Source of the DNA: Perognathus longimembris pacificus
Taxonomy: Eukaryota; Chordata; Mammalia; Rodentia; Heteromyidae
Assembly (NCBI RefSeq): GCF_023159225.1
Contig: NC_063161.1
Span: 78,468,267 to 78,532,266 of the forward strand
Direction: 5' to 3'
DNA length: 64,000 nt
The position numbers and the translations under genes are program-made. Positions 1 through 11,367 of this stretch are shown here, in pieces. The notes beneath the pieces were generated by a model, which saw only the letters and a list, made by a program, of their open reading frames with translations, was not told the DNA's origin and did not search any database. The stretch's first letter is position 1. Each line of letters opens with the position of its first letter.

Positions 1-175
1 ATCCCAGCTACTGAGGACTGAGGGTTGCAGTTGGAAGCCAGCTGGGGCAGGAAAGTTTGTGAGACTCTGCCCTCCCATTAACCACCAGAAAAGCAAAGTG
101 GCTTAACGTGGTAGCGCCGTAGCCTTAGCTCAAGGACAGCACCCAGACTCTGAGTTCAAGCCCCAAGATGGACAA
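1..175 (+). repeat. 7SL-headed Geo SINE (5' end off the window)
   Basis: Starts inside the 7SL/B1-like head (ATCCCAGCTACTGAGG) and ends in the Geo-type tail (TTCAAGCCCCAAGA), followed by an A-rich tail. The central part is degenerate. Confidence 0.75.
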
Positions 176-190
176 AAACAACCAACAAAA

Positions 191-980
191 AGAGGCAGGG
201 TGGGGGGCGGGGCTCATTCTGAACCCTACCCACCCACCCCATGGTCCTGGACACGAGGGGCTATCTAGTCAACAGTTCTCAAATGCATGGCCTGGTCCCC
301 TTCTCACCCTTGTCCCCAGCCCACAGGCAGGAAGAGTGGCCTCCTGGGCCGACGTCTCTGACCCTCCAGTGGGTGGGCAGATAGGCTGTGGGACAATCTC
401 AGGAAGGAAATCAGCAAGCATGCTTCTGAGCTCAGGGGGCTCCTACCAATCTGTCCTTCCCCTTGTGGGGGTCCTGATCACCTCTCCCCGAGACAGCTTC
501 CCAAGGCCCCAGAGAGACAGATAAAAAGGAGCCAACTCTCCTCAGGGGAGTTTGGCTAAGAGTAGAGCCCTGTTAAATACTGTTGTTAAACCGCTGCTAA
601 TGTTAATGATAGGCCTTAGCGTAAGCACCCCTCTTAATGTTTATTTTCCTCTCCATGAGCTAAGATGTTGAGGACTGGGGCAATCTGACGCATGATTGAC
701 AGGCCTCCCCTGCTGCCTGGCTACCCTGAGCACAGGACTGTCCCCCAAGCAGCTGGCTGGTCGCCCTCACGGCAGTTCAGCTGCTTTGAACACAAAGCCC
801 TGCAAACCCAGCTGCTTGCTGCTCCAAGTGCAGCCCCAGCTGCAGAAGGCACTGCCCAGCCAGGGCTTTCAAATAGCTTGTGCCAGACTCTCTGCCATCA
901 CCAGCCTCAGTGAACTCTAGCAGCCAATTTCAGCCAGGCCAGAGAGAGAGAGAGCCCTTCCTCTGGAGCCCCAGCAGAAA
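191..980. other. No gene seen
   Basis: Unique-looking sequence with short open frames only. No splice-bounded coding block or recognisable repeat was found. Part of it may belong to the LTR-like segment that follows. Confidence 0.5.
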
Positions 981-1240
981 GCCAGTGATTGGTGAAAATA
1001 CAACTCTTCATTTGCATGAAAGGCTGTGCTGTGATCGGTGCAAATACAGTTCTTCATTTGCATGAATGGCTGTCCTGTGCTTGGTATAAACAGTCTTTCT
1101 TTTACATGAAGGGCTGTGCTACGATTGGTGCAAATGTGGCCCTTCGTTTGCATGAAGGACTCTGATTGGTACAAAGATCTTGCCACATCCCCTTTCTGGC
1201 TATATAAGCAGACTCTTCTACTCACTGCACATTTCGGTAT
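981..1240 (+). mobile_element. LTR-like segment with octamer/CCAAT tandem array and TATA box
   Basis: Four copies of a 44-46-bp unit carry ATTTGCAT octamers at 1010 and 1056, degraded forms at 1100 and 1146, and inverted CCAAT (ATTGG) cores. TATATAA follows at 1202, then a plausible start region. Tandem enhancer repeats ahead of CCAAT and TATA are typical of retroviral U3. No gag, pol or env coding sequence is seen, so this would be a solo or partial LTR. The outer ends were not located. Confidence 0.45.
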
Positions 1241-2714
1241 TGTCCCTTAGTGCTGCTTCATTAGGCCCAATAGAAAGAAGGCTTCTCCTGCATGGTCTTT
1301 GACTTGGCTTGTGATTTTTATCCTCAGGACAGTGGCCTGAGCAGATAACATGAAGAGGAAGAGCAATGGCTGCAGTAGTGAGAGAGTGATGGAGAGTTCT
1401 AGAAACTGGCCAAGGAAGAAATGACGGGGAGCAGAGGTAATGGAGACAATGAGGGACAGCAGGATTCTCTGCAGCTGAAGAAAGATGGGGCACTGTGAAG
1501 ACCCATAAATGAGAAACTGAGGGCCCTGGTTGCTGAGAGACCTCCCAGGGAGTTGCTGAGCCTGTGAGCCCAGGGCGTCTAACACCCCAAGGCTGAGAGC
1601 TATAACACAGGAGCTGTGGGCGCTGAGGGCCCCACAACTTGGGAGCAGATGACACTTGCCAACTGCTGCTGTCCCTGGCAGCTGTGTACACTCAAGGGTT
1701 TCTCCAGTTGCTGAGTGCTAGGCTGCTGGCAATCAGAACCCAGAGCCACAAGCCTCTAAGCTGCCTGCTTTGGGGTTATAAGACCCAGAGAAGTCTGTCA
1801 ACCCATAAACCTCAATGCTAGAGAGCCTGGGACTGCCACCCCAGCTACACCCCAGGCCCATCAGAGTAGAGCAAAGGGGTCTGGGCCAGCTCATTGGCTA
1901 ACTCCAGGATGTCATGCTGGATGGCTCCATCTTATCACAAACTCGCAAGGGCTGTTTCCTTTGAGTCAGCCCACAGGGCCTGTCTGGTAACCTCTGATCT
2001 GGTCAACCTTGTCCAGCCTGCCCTGGGGTCAGGTGGGGCCAGGCAGACAGGGCTGGCCAATCCATCCGCTGCACTAGCTGAGATCCTGAGAATGCAGCGA
2101 TCGACCCTCTCCTCAGGGTCTCCTCTTGTCTTTGCCTGGTCTGTGTCTCCTTCCAGGAAGCAGCTTCTGTCCTGATGCCCAGATCTACTGGGAATCCTAG
2201 GAGAGTTGCCCTCTTTTTGCTAAGCCCTATGGCAGATCTCTGTGGCAGGTTCCTGAGGCAGGTCCCAGGACTTGATGCTGTCGGCTTCCAGTCCTCATGG
2301 TCCAGAGCAAGTGGACTCCAAGACCTAGGCTTTCATCCCCCTGCCTCTACCCTCGCGGTGTGCTGATCGGGGCTACGGCAGGCCTTCTGGGAGCTCTAGT
2401 TTTCTGGAGGACAAAACAAAGCTCGCCGCAGTGTGGAAAGCTTTGGAGTACAGTGGTCAAAAGTTGCAGAAGCTGTGGAAAGTACTAGAAAATGTTGATG
2501 CTGCTTGCTTTTGCTCCCCCGCCCCCAACTTCCCACGCCAGAGGAAAAGCTCTGAGCTTATTGGAGAAAGATGGGACATGGATTGTGAGGTAACACCATC
2601 TTCTCTGTCACTGGGGTGCAGCCTCCGTCCTTCAAATGGATAGTCCTATGGACTCAAGTGGGGAGCCTAGAGTTCTTTATTCTTCTCCCCCCCACCCCCC
2701 CACAAACACAGAGG

Positions 2715-2764
<50 letters not shown>

Positions 2765-4245
2765 TGGTCTGGGGGGAGGGCCCCCAGGACACCCTGTCCC
2801 CAGCCGCCTGGAGAGACCGGAGAGGCTGAGGCGGCGCTGGAGAGCTGGCAGGAGCACAGAGCCTCAGCAGATCCCGGCAGCCCCAGGTGCAGCTTAACCT
2901 ACAAATGCAAAATTATGGTGATGAGGAAGAAGATGGTATTTGAGGAGGCTGAATCCCAGGGAATCGGATTCTGGCTGACGTGGGAGGAAAGGGCAGGCTT
3001 GACGGGGAAGGGGTGGGGCGGGGAAGTGTGGGGGCCCTATGGGAAAGGCAAATGTGCAAAGCTTGGGGAGCATGTGGGGTGACATGGCAGGAAATGCCCC
3101 CCACAGCCTAAGGCCCTTGGGGTGACATTGGGAGGAAATTGGTTGTCAGCCAGCTAGCCGGGTGGGGGTGGGGATTGGAGAGTGTAGTCCTGGCCCCTTT
3201 GCCCCTTGTCCATTGTGCAATAAGTATGCACCGGCTGAGTTCCCATGGTCCTTGGAACTGGGCAGGATTCTTGGCAGGCACGTGTGAGGCCCCAGGCTCC
3301 GTCCCGAGCACACACACCCTCACACGAAGCCACAGGTCCACGTGGCCCCGAGGGGGCTGCCAGTGGGGCTCCCGAGGGCAGAGGCCGAGTGAGGACCCCG
3401 GGGGCATCAGCTGGCCGTGCCTGGCTCCGGCCACACAGGTACAGGACCTCTGTCCCCAGGGCCTTCTTAGAGACCACCCCGAACTCCATCTTTCCCAGTG
3501 GGTGGTCAAGGTAAAGACCCCAGCAAGCTGCAGCTCTGCTCCGAACGGCTGAGGAGTCCCCCGGCCTCTTGGTGCCTCCCCATAGGATGTGAGCCGCAGG
3601 GCGCGGCTGGCTACTCATTACCATTCCCAGGGTCTCCCCCTGCATCCCTCCCAGGTGCTGTGTGACCCCGAAACATTGCTCCTCCACTCTGGGCCTCAAA
3701 TTCTCCCATCATTTTCCAAAACCATCATCCTCGACTGCCAGGGCCCCCGAGTTCTTAGGCAGGAACACGGGGTGCTCACAGAGGGAAGCTGGGGCTCTCT
3801 GGAGACGCCCGCCTGGCACACAGCTGTGGGTGAACTCTGCCCTTCTCCCCACGTCTGCTCGGAGAGAGGGGGCACATGGCCCATCTTGGCACTTCAGCCC
3901 CTTCACAGCTTCAGAGAGTCCCATGGGGAGCACCTGGCACCCCCCCATTGACCTCACTATGCCCTTCAGGGTGGAGCCTGCACCCCCAGACCACAGCCAT
4001 GCTCTGCAGCAGCCCAGCCCAAGTGCAGGAGGCACAGGGCAGCCCGAGGACCACCTTGCATGCCACTGGGCCAGGGATCCACTGACTGCACCCCAGGAGG
4101 AGGATGCAGAGATGGGGAACCAAGGCCAGCCTCCTCTGGGCTCTCCTGGTGGACAAAGCCCCCTCCCCCCGTGAACTCCCCAGCCACACAACCATCAGGA
4201 CAGACAAGGGGGGGCTGTGCCTCCTCTTCCGTGTGTTCAGACATC
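1241..4245. other. No gene seen; one (AC)n tract
   Basis: Contains scattered low-coding open frames and a 40-base (AC)n microsatellite (2722-2761). The first few hundred bases may be the R/U5 part of the LTR-like element. No conserved exon was recognised. Confidence 0.4.
2722..2761. repeat. (AC)n microsatellite
   Basis: Twenty AC units, not attached to a SINE. Confidence 0.95.
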
Positions 4246-4485
4246 CAGCCGGGCACCACAGCGCACACCTGCAGTCCTAGCCACCCAGAAGGCTGAGAGC
4301 CGAGTGCCACAGGTGGAAGCCTGCCCTGGCTGGAAAGTCCACGAGACGCTGACCTCCGATTAACCAGCAAAAAGCCAGAGGTGAAGCTGTGGCTCAAGTG
4401 GTAGAGGGCTGGCCTTAAGCTAGAGCCTGAGTTGAAGACCCAGGACACACACACACACACACACACGCACACTCACACTCACACT
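4246..4485 (+). repeat. 7SL-headed Geo SINE ending in (AC)n
   Basis: Head CGGGCACCACAGCGCACACC, Geo tail GTGGCTCAAGTGGTAGAG, then CCCAGGACACACAC running straight into an AC tract (4445-4485). Confidence 0.85.
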
Positions 4486-5196
4486 CAAAACCATCAAGGA
4501 GAGCCCACAGAACAGATCGCCGTGTCATGGCAGCGCCCCCATGAGCTCCAGTCTGCAGTTCCAAGGTGGGCAGCGCCTCATGCCCTGTTCCCAGCCCCTC
4601 AAGGCCTCGTGCAGGCCAGAGGAAGAGGGGTCCAGCATCACCTTAATGAAGCCGTGTCCACCTGTAATAAAGACCTCATATGCCTCCAATGACATGAAAT
4701 CCAGGCACAAACAAACAACCCGAGTCCAACTGAATTAACCTTGCACTGTTTGGCACAACTAAACAAATTACACCAAAGACCCAACAAGATTAAAAGGGCC
4801 GCACAGCCTGCCCGCACCCCCCCCCCCCCGCCCCATGGTCTTTAACAAGTTTAAGTTACAGCCGGGACAGAGTGTGTGTTTTTGGCTTTGGGATGCTCGG
4901 CATCCAGAGAGCCACCGCCTAGCGGACATGGCCTCTAGAAGCCTTGGAAGGAACGAGACACAGCCACGGCGAGGACAGTGGCCAGCAGAGGAAGAGGTGG
5001 AGGAGTGCTGCCACCACTTGCTCTTTAAGCACCCTGGGACCCACCTCCACCAGAGCCCCGGCATGGGGCCCGGAATCTTCCAGATCCATGTGGACAGAGA
5101 CCCTCCCCACCCTCCCTCACAAGCAGCCAACACTGAGGTGTCTGTACACAACTCAGAGCCAGAAAGAACCTGTTCTGTCAGGAAGCTGTGCCCAGA

Positions 5197-5490
5197 AGAG
5201 TGTGGTGGTGCATGCCTGTAGTCCCAGCTACTCACCAGCTAGAGGCAGGAGAATTGTGAGGAAAGTCTTGAGCACAACTCTGTCTCATAAAGCAAATAAA
5301 AATGCAGAGTTGGGGATTTCGCTCCGTGGAAGAGCACTTGCCAAGCAAGTGCAAGGCCAAGGGCCTAAGTTCCATCCTCTGCAATAAATAAATAAGAAAG
5401 GGGTGGGAGTTTAACTTAAGTGGCAGAGTGCCTGCCTATCAAGGTGGAGGTCTTGAGTTCAAACCTCAGTACCACCAGAAAGAAAGAAAA
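5197..5490 (+). repeat. 7SL-like/ID-like composite followed by an ID-like SINE
   Basis: GTGGTGGTGCATGCCTGTAG opens a B1-like monomer joined to an ID-like part that ends in AATAAATAAATAAG (to 5395). A second tRNA-like unit (5399-5490) has the B-box TTGAGTTCAAACC and an A-rich tail. Confidence 0.7.
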
Positions 5491-5575
5491 AGGGAGAGAA
5501 AAAGGAGGGTGGAAAGGCGGGAGACAAAGCCTCCTGGAGGCGGGGCCTTGGCACCATGCTGGAATGTTCCAGCAT

Positions 5576-5690
5576 GTGGGGAGGGGGCGTGGCAGGCAGA
5601 GAATAGGGCGGGGCCTACACTAGAGGGGGACGGAGCCTGCACTGTGGGGGCGTGTCCTGGCATGGAGGGGCGGGGCCGGCGGGATGATGG
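5576..5690. promoter_or_regulatory. GC-box tandem segment
   Basis: Imperfect units of about 25-27 bp each contain GGGCGGGGCC, GGGGACGGAGCC, GGGGGCGTGTCC or GGGGCGGGGCC. This is either a degenerate minisatellite or a cluster of SP1/KLF sites. No gene was found near it. Confidence 0.45.
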
Positions 5691-5789
5691 ACAGATGGTG
5701 ACTCCTGGCTAAGGGTCACCAGCTAGCTGATCCAGAGACAGGAGAGTGGAGAGGATCGCACCGCCTCACGTGGCATTGGCTTCCTATAG

Positions 5790-5910
5790 AGCTGGGATTA
5801 TGAGCATGTACCACCACCACCCAGTTTATTGATTGAGATGGGGTCTCACTGCCCAGGATGGTCTCTAACCATGGTCATACCAATCTCCACTTCCTAGGTA
5901 GCTGAGAGCC
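5790..5910 (-). repeat. 7SL/B1-like SINE fragment
   Basis: Reverse B1-like features: GAGATGGGGTCTCACTGCCC and TAGAGCTGGGATTATGAGC. Confidence 0.65.
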
Positions 5911-5971
5911 TTTGTGCCTTTTTGTTTATTTGGGATTTCTTTGGCTTTTGTTTGTTTTTGTTGTTGTTGTT

Positions 5972-6189
5972 GTTCCATTCCCAGGGCTTGAACTCAGGGC
6001 CTGTGGGGGCTGTCCCTGAGCTTCTTTTGCTCAAGGCTAGTGCTCTACCACTTTAGCCTCACCTCCAGTTCTGACTTTTTGGTAATAAGACTCTCATGGA
6101 CTTTCCCGCTTGGGCTGTCTTTGAAGAACCGTGATCCTCAGATGTCAGCCTCCTGAGTAAGGAGGATTACAAGCATGAACCACGGATGC
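5972..6189 (-). repeat. 7SL-headed Geo SINE
   Basis: Reverse Geo tail (GGGCTTGAACTCAGGGCCTG) followed by reverse 7SL-like head (CAGCCTCCTGAGTAAGGAGG). Confidence 0.85.
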
Positions 6190-6779
6190 CTTACAGTCTG
6201 TTTTGTTTTACGTTAAAGAAAAAACAAACCAAAAACCCAGGCCTGTTCCTGGAGTACCATACGGCCCTGGGCAAAGATGCCCTTGCCATCTGCTGTCACC
6301 CCACCCCTTTCTGCAGGCTTGTCTTGGGGACTGCATCTCCCAGGGTGAGGACAGCTACACCAGGGAGGGCCCAAGGAGCCCCCCAGAAAGCCATGGAGAG
6401 AACCAGCAGGGATGTGAGGCGCTTAGAAGCCCCCCTCCCCACCTCTCTCTCTGAGCACCTAGTAGGTTTGATGCCTAGTGACAGACAGACGGGAACTAAC
6501 TAGCATGCCTAATCTCGTTTCCCTTTTCTCCAGAGCTACCAGGAAGGTCAGTGGGCAGCACCAACATATTCTGTATTTCCCTTGGTCACGATGCATTCCA
6601 CCCCCCCCCCCCCACGGCGGACTCAGCAGGTGACAGTTGTCAACATCTTGGAAGGACAAAATACTTTGTCATTAGGCGACAGACAGGATGGGGCGAGACA
6701 GAGACACAGAAGAAGCAGACCGACAGACAGAGAAAGGAACTGAATTAGTGCCCAGAACTTCCTGGAGGGCCCAGCTGGT

Positions 6780-7210
6780 GGTGGGCGCGGCCACAGTGTG
6801 GGTGTGGCCCTGGAGGGAGGAGGGGCGTGGCGCAACCAGCCCCGGGTTCCCTCCCTGACGTCCGCAGCCTGAGCCTAGCGGGCCCCGAGCGTTCTGCGGC
6901 CTCTGCTGCCCCCCATCGGCGGCCGTCGGTGGTGCAGGCTCCGCCCGCCTCTGCGGCCGCGCGCCCCGCGGATCCCTCCCGGGCTCCCTCCCACGAGCTG
7001 TTCCCGGGCTTCCGGGCCGCAGGACCTCAGGACCGCAGGCAGGGCTCCTTCTGTTCTCTTTCCAGATGAGGAAGCACTGTGTAATTAGATGGTATTCGAT
7101 GTGTGGGCGTGGAAATGGCTACGGGGCGCCTGGTCCGCAGGGAGGCCCGCCCGCCCTCCGCACGCTCCACGCGGCCTGCGCCTGCGGGGACAACCCTGCC
7201 ATCTGCATGG
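6780..7210. promoter_or_regulatory. CpG island with no visible gene
   Basis: A CpG-dense block with CCGCGCGCCCCGCGG-like sequence, TCCGCCCGCC boxes and TTCCGGG motifs. No coding exon with splice sites was found on either strand. It may be the promoter of an unannotated lncRNA or a subtelomere-type orphan island. Confidence 0.55.
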
Positions 7211-7279
7211 GAGGGGAGCCTTCACACCACGATCGATCGGGAGCGTTGGAACTGTGGGCGGATGGCAGGCGAATGGGCA

Positions 7280-7725
7280 GATTAATGGGACATGAATGGA
7301 TGAATGGGTGGTTGATGAATGGACAAACGGATGGACAGGGAGATGAATGGATGGACGGGTGGGTGATGAATGGATGGATGGATGGACAGGGAGATGAATG
7401 GATGGACGGGTGTGTGATGAATGGATGGATGGATGGATGGATGGACAGGGAGATGAATGGATGGGCGGGTGTGTGATGAATGGATGGATGGATGGATGGA
7501 TGGACAGGGAGATGAATGGATGGATGAGTAGGTGAGGAATGGATGGATGGATGGACAGGGAGATGTATGGATGGACGGGTGGATGATGAATGGATGGATG
7601 GGTGCATGGGTGGGTGGATAGACAGATGGATAGAAGGATGGATGAACAGATGGACGGATGAATGTGGATGGACAGACGGATGGATGGGTGAAAGGATGAG
7701 TAAATGGACAGATGGGATGTGGGGC
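7280..7725. repeat. GGAT-based minisatellite with 51/59-bp higher-order unit
   Basis: ATGGATGG tetramers are punctuated by GACAGGG at 7334, 7385, 7444, 7503 and 7554, giving spacings of 51, 59, 59 and 51. The difference of 8 equals two tetramers. Long open frames across it are repeat artefacts. Confidence 0.95.
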
Positions 7726-7960
7726 ACACCGACTGGCCCCACATGTCCGTGCCCCGGAGGTGTGTGGTTGTTGCGCCTCTGGAGTGAGGCCCTGAAGAGC
7801 CCCGCCTGCCTCAGTCCCTGGGGGTGCTTGCCTAGGGGCGTGCTTGCTTGCACCGCCTCCTGGAAGAGGGATCCAGGTTAGCCCCGCCTGCCTTCTGGGT
7901 CAGGAACTGGAAAGGCGGCTCTAGCTGGCCACGCCTCCCAGCCTTAAGACCATGTGCAGC

Positions 7961-7972
7961 AAGATGGCTGCC
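7961..7972 (+). promoter_or_regulatory. YY1-type motif AAGATGGCTGCC
   Basis: A full YY1 consensus in a GC-box-containing region downstream of the gene-less CpG island. Such motifs often sit just after transcription starts. Confidence 0.4.
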
Positions 7973-8389
7973 AGCAGTAACCTGGGGGCGGTCCTGCTAG
8001 TACTTAGGCCGCCCCTTAGGGAGGTCCCATGGCCTTCCGCCCTTGACTGACAGCTTGGACCGCCAATCATTGCCCCTGGCTAGGTATGTTACACCCTCCT
8101 CTTCCTGCTGCCATTGCCCATACTTAAGATTGGGTCCGCCCCACTAAAACTGAGAGCAGTCTTGAACCTCTCCCCAGTCTTCTGATTGTCCAACTGCGAG
8201 CAAAAGGTTGGGTTGGGCTGGGTGCGGGTGACTCACGGCTCGTTACCTATTCTGGGTTCACATTCAGCAGGGTGCGCTTCCTTGCCTCTCCCGCTGGTTG
8301 GGAGAGCACCCAGGGTGCAGGGACCCCTGCAATGGTAGATGGATAGATCGATGGGGTGAAAGATCAAACAAATTTCTCTACTAGATGGT

Positions 8390-8452
8390 AAAAAGTGTGT
8401 GTGAATGGATGTGTGGATGAATGGATGGATGGACAAATGGATGGATGGTGAA
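8390..8452. repeat. Short GGAT-type tandem repeat
   Basis: A second TGGATGGA-rich tract 670 bp from the large minisatellite, probably of related origin. Confidence 0.8.
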
Positions 8453-8459
8453 TTACTGG

Positions 8460-9735
8460 CTAGCTGGATGACATCAGCACCCTCAGAGCCCTCAAGGGTG
8501 AAATGCCAGTGCTGCTCCTTGGAGGAGGACAAGAGGTGTCAGCAGGTTGCTGGCAGCCCTGTTGTGGCAGGAAGTTGACTTTGCATGGCGTTCTAGGACT
8601 TTATTGCACATGGACGCATCACTCAAGTGACAGCCAGAGGAGCCAGAACAGTCCGGGCCTTGATGTCCCCAGGGCCTCAGTCCCTAGATGTCACTACTTG
8701 GAATTTTTACAAGATGGGGTCTAGTGGGAGGACTTGGGGGGGGGGTGTAGGATTAGGGGCCCCCAGCTCTGTCCTCTCTCCCGCTCCCTGACTCCTGGGT
8801 GAGCACAGAGGCTCCGCCTGTGCCCTGGCCCTGACTGCTGCATTAGCAACCCCATGAGCAATGGAACGGGGTACAAAACAAGGGCGCACCATGGCCTCAC
8901 CATCAGTTCCGGCTTGTGCTTTGTGCCCCTCCCTCCTTAGACAAAAAGAACTCCCAGGGCCCATCTCCAGCTTCCTGGGGGCACCTTGTCCTCCGTCACC
9001 CCCCTGGGGTAAGTGGTAGGAGCAGACAGAGGGGCTCATCATACCTACACAGAGCCACAGCAGCAGAGACCTAAGGCCTCCTGCACAGTCTACCCATTGC
9101 ACAGATGGGAAAGTAGAGGCCCAGCGAGAGCATGCAGCAAGCATCACAGGTTGTTCCTGGATTCCACACTCCCCCCACCAGGCCACCCCCCAGGAACCCC
9201 CGGCAGCCCAGTCTTGTTTAAAGCAGCCCAGTCCACCAGTTGTGGAGCGGGCTGCGAGGGGCGGTGGCGAGCCTGGGCAGAGGCTGACCCAGCCCATGGG
9301 ATGGCTTCCTTGCCACACGAAATCCCTTCTTAAAATATTGAAAGAAAGGCTTTGAGAAATTGTACATGGATTAAGGTTTCATTTCTTAAAGAGCTAAACA
9401 AACAGTGCAAGATGCAAGGTGGCATTTTGCCCTATTTGTAATGAGAGCGGAAAAGCCTGGCTCTAGGAACGAAAAGACTGTAATATTTGAGCTTGACTAG
9501 CTCCACCAAAAGAAAAAAAAAAAAACACACAAGGTGACATGTGAAATTCTCAATCTCATGCCAGGATGGCCTGGGCCGTCTCCCCAGCAAGCGATCCCTT
9601 CCCTTCCCTGGGTGATGTGAAATAAAAGACCCAAAAGTCAGGCTTCACAATGAAATAACTGGCTGATCTTGTAAGATTTCCTACAACGGCCACATTTACT
9701 TCAGATAGTCTGTCGAGGTATCCCAAAAATGATCC
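8460..9735. other. No gene seen
   Basis: Unique sequence. The part at 9330-9540 is A/T-rich, free of SINEs and unlike its surroundings, so it might be a conserved noncoding element. No exon was recognised. Confidence 0.4.
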
Positions 9736-9739
9736 ATGG

Positions 9740-10200
9740 AGAGCTGTGTGCAGTGACTCATGCTTGTAATCTCAGCTACTTGGGAGGCCAACATCAGGAG
9801 AATCTTGATTTGAGAGCCTGGGGGTGGAAAAAAAAGAGACTCTGGTCTCAATCAATAATCTAGGCATGGGGCTGGGAATATGGCCTAGTGATAAAGTGCT
9901 CTCCTCGTATACATGAAGCCCTGGGTTTGATTCCTCAGCACCACATATATAGAAAAAGCCAGAAGTGGCGCTGTGGCTCAAGTGGTAGAGTGCTAACCTT
10001 GAGCAAAAACAAGAAGCCAGGAACAGTGCTCAGGCCCTGAGTTGGAGCCCCAGGACTGGCACAAAACAAAAACAAAACAAATAATCTAGGCATGGTGGTA
10101 CATGGCTATAAAGTTTAGAAGTAGCTGCAGGTAGGAGGATTGAGATCTGAGGCCAGGCACTAGAAAAACTGTGGAACTCTACCAGAAAAAAATAAATAAG
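9740..10200 (+). repeat. 7SL-like SINE array interrupted by an IDL-Geo insertion
   Basis: 7SL-like monomers (CAGTGACTCATGCTTGTAAT; GCATGGTGGTACATGGCTAT) lie on both sides of the IDL-Geo copy at 9870-10079. Confidence 0.65.
9870..10079 (+). repeat. IDL-Geo SINE
   Basis: Full-length copy: ID-like head with pol III boxes, Geo tail, A-rich end. Flanked by the 16-base duplication AATAATCTAGGCATGG at 9854-9869 and 10080-10095. Confidence 0.92.
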
Positions 10201-10289
10201 TAAAGCAAAATGAGGGGGGAGGAGTTCGGCTCCAGTGGTAAAGCACCTCCCTGGAGATTTCAAACTCCAGCACTACCAAAAAGAAAAGT

Positions 10290-11045
10290 TAATGTTCCCT
10301 GGGTAGAGGATTTATTCCCTTTCTGTATGGTCGTCTCCCTGCATCCTTCTTATAAATTGGATTTGGGTTTTAATAGTATTTATTCATTTCCCCGGGGAGC
10401 AATTGGAATTTCATCTAGATGATCCAAGGTTTTATGCTTGTAATACAATAGATGTGCTTTATTCTCTCCTGAAACTCTCTGTGGCAAATACCTTTCTTAT
10501 ATTCTGCCGCCTCCCTCAGCATGGAAAAAAATGTTTCTTCTATCCCCTCCTTCCCTCAGCACTAAAGGCAATCTTCGTCCTAGGGTGAGCTCTAATTAGA
10601 ATGTTTTATGTCTGTCTGGGATGCTGTTTCCCCCCAGGGTCTTTGTGGATGCTGTGTGCACCCCTAACAGTAACCCCCCCCCCCGGGGTGGAACAGGGCC
10701 TGATGCTGCCCAGGCTGGGGGTGAAGACAGAGGCAGGGAGCTGCACTGATTTTGGGGGGCTGAGGACCACAGGGTTGTTGGCCTGCTGCTTGGCTGCCGC
10801 TTTAAGCCTGCCAGGCCCAGCCGCCTGTGTGCTCAAGGCTTCTGGGGAGCAGGGTGTGAGGACAGCGCCGGCCATGTCACCAGCTCTCATGGTTCTGCTT
10901 CTGCAAGCCTGGAGAAGTGGCGGGGCGGGGGGGGGGGGGAGGTAGCCAACCACCTGGGGGGGGGGGACAAAATGCCATTCAGTGTACTGTGTGTGCACCC
11001 GTTTTGAAACTAGGCTTCATGTCATTTTTAAAAATCATTAATTTT
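10290..11045. other. No gene seen; A/T-rich patch
   Basis: Contains the palindrome TCTAATTAGA (10591-10600) and an A/T-rich segment unlike the GC-rich flank, then poly-G and poly-C runs (10677-10685, 10928-10940). No exon was recognised. Confidence 0.35.
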
Positions 11046-11049
11046 TTTT

Positions 11050-11268
11050 TGATGGGCAGTTGTGGCTCACACCTATAATCCTAGCTACTCAGGAGGCTGA
11101 GGGCTTGAGGTTCAAAACCAGCCCAGGTAGAAAAGTCCCCATGAGACTCTTATCTCCAATGAACCACTCGGAAAATCAGAAATGGAGCCGTGGCTCAAGT
11201 GATAGAGTGCTAGCCTTGAGCATGAAGAGCTCAGGGACAGTGCCCAGGCACTGTTCAAGCCCCACAAA
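11050..11268 (+). repeat. 7SL-headed Geo SINE
   Basis: Head GTGGCTCACACCTATAATCC and Geo tail with GTGGCTCAAGTGATAGAGTG, followed by a short (TATC)n. Confidence 0.88.
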
Positions 11269-11367
11269 TGACAGATATAGCTATCTATCTATCTATATCA
11301 ATTATTTATCATGCTGCCGTTTAAACTCAAGGCTTTATGCTTACTAGGCAGGTGAGCCATGCTTCTA

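Noticed and set aside
7085..7853. Long minus-strand open frames (219 and 244 codons) rich in Ile-His-Pro-Ser
   Set aside because: They are translations of the GGAT minisatellite, which lacks stop codons on that strand.
9870..9950. tRNA-like sequence with pol III A and B boxes
   Set aside because: It is the ID-like head of a SINE, repeated over twenty times, not a functional tRNA gene.
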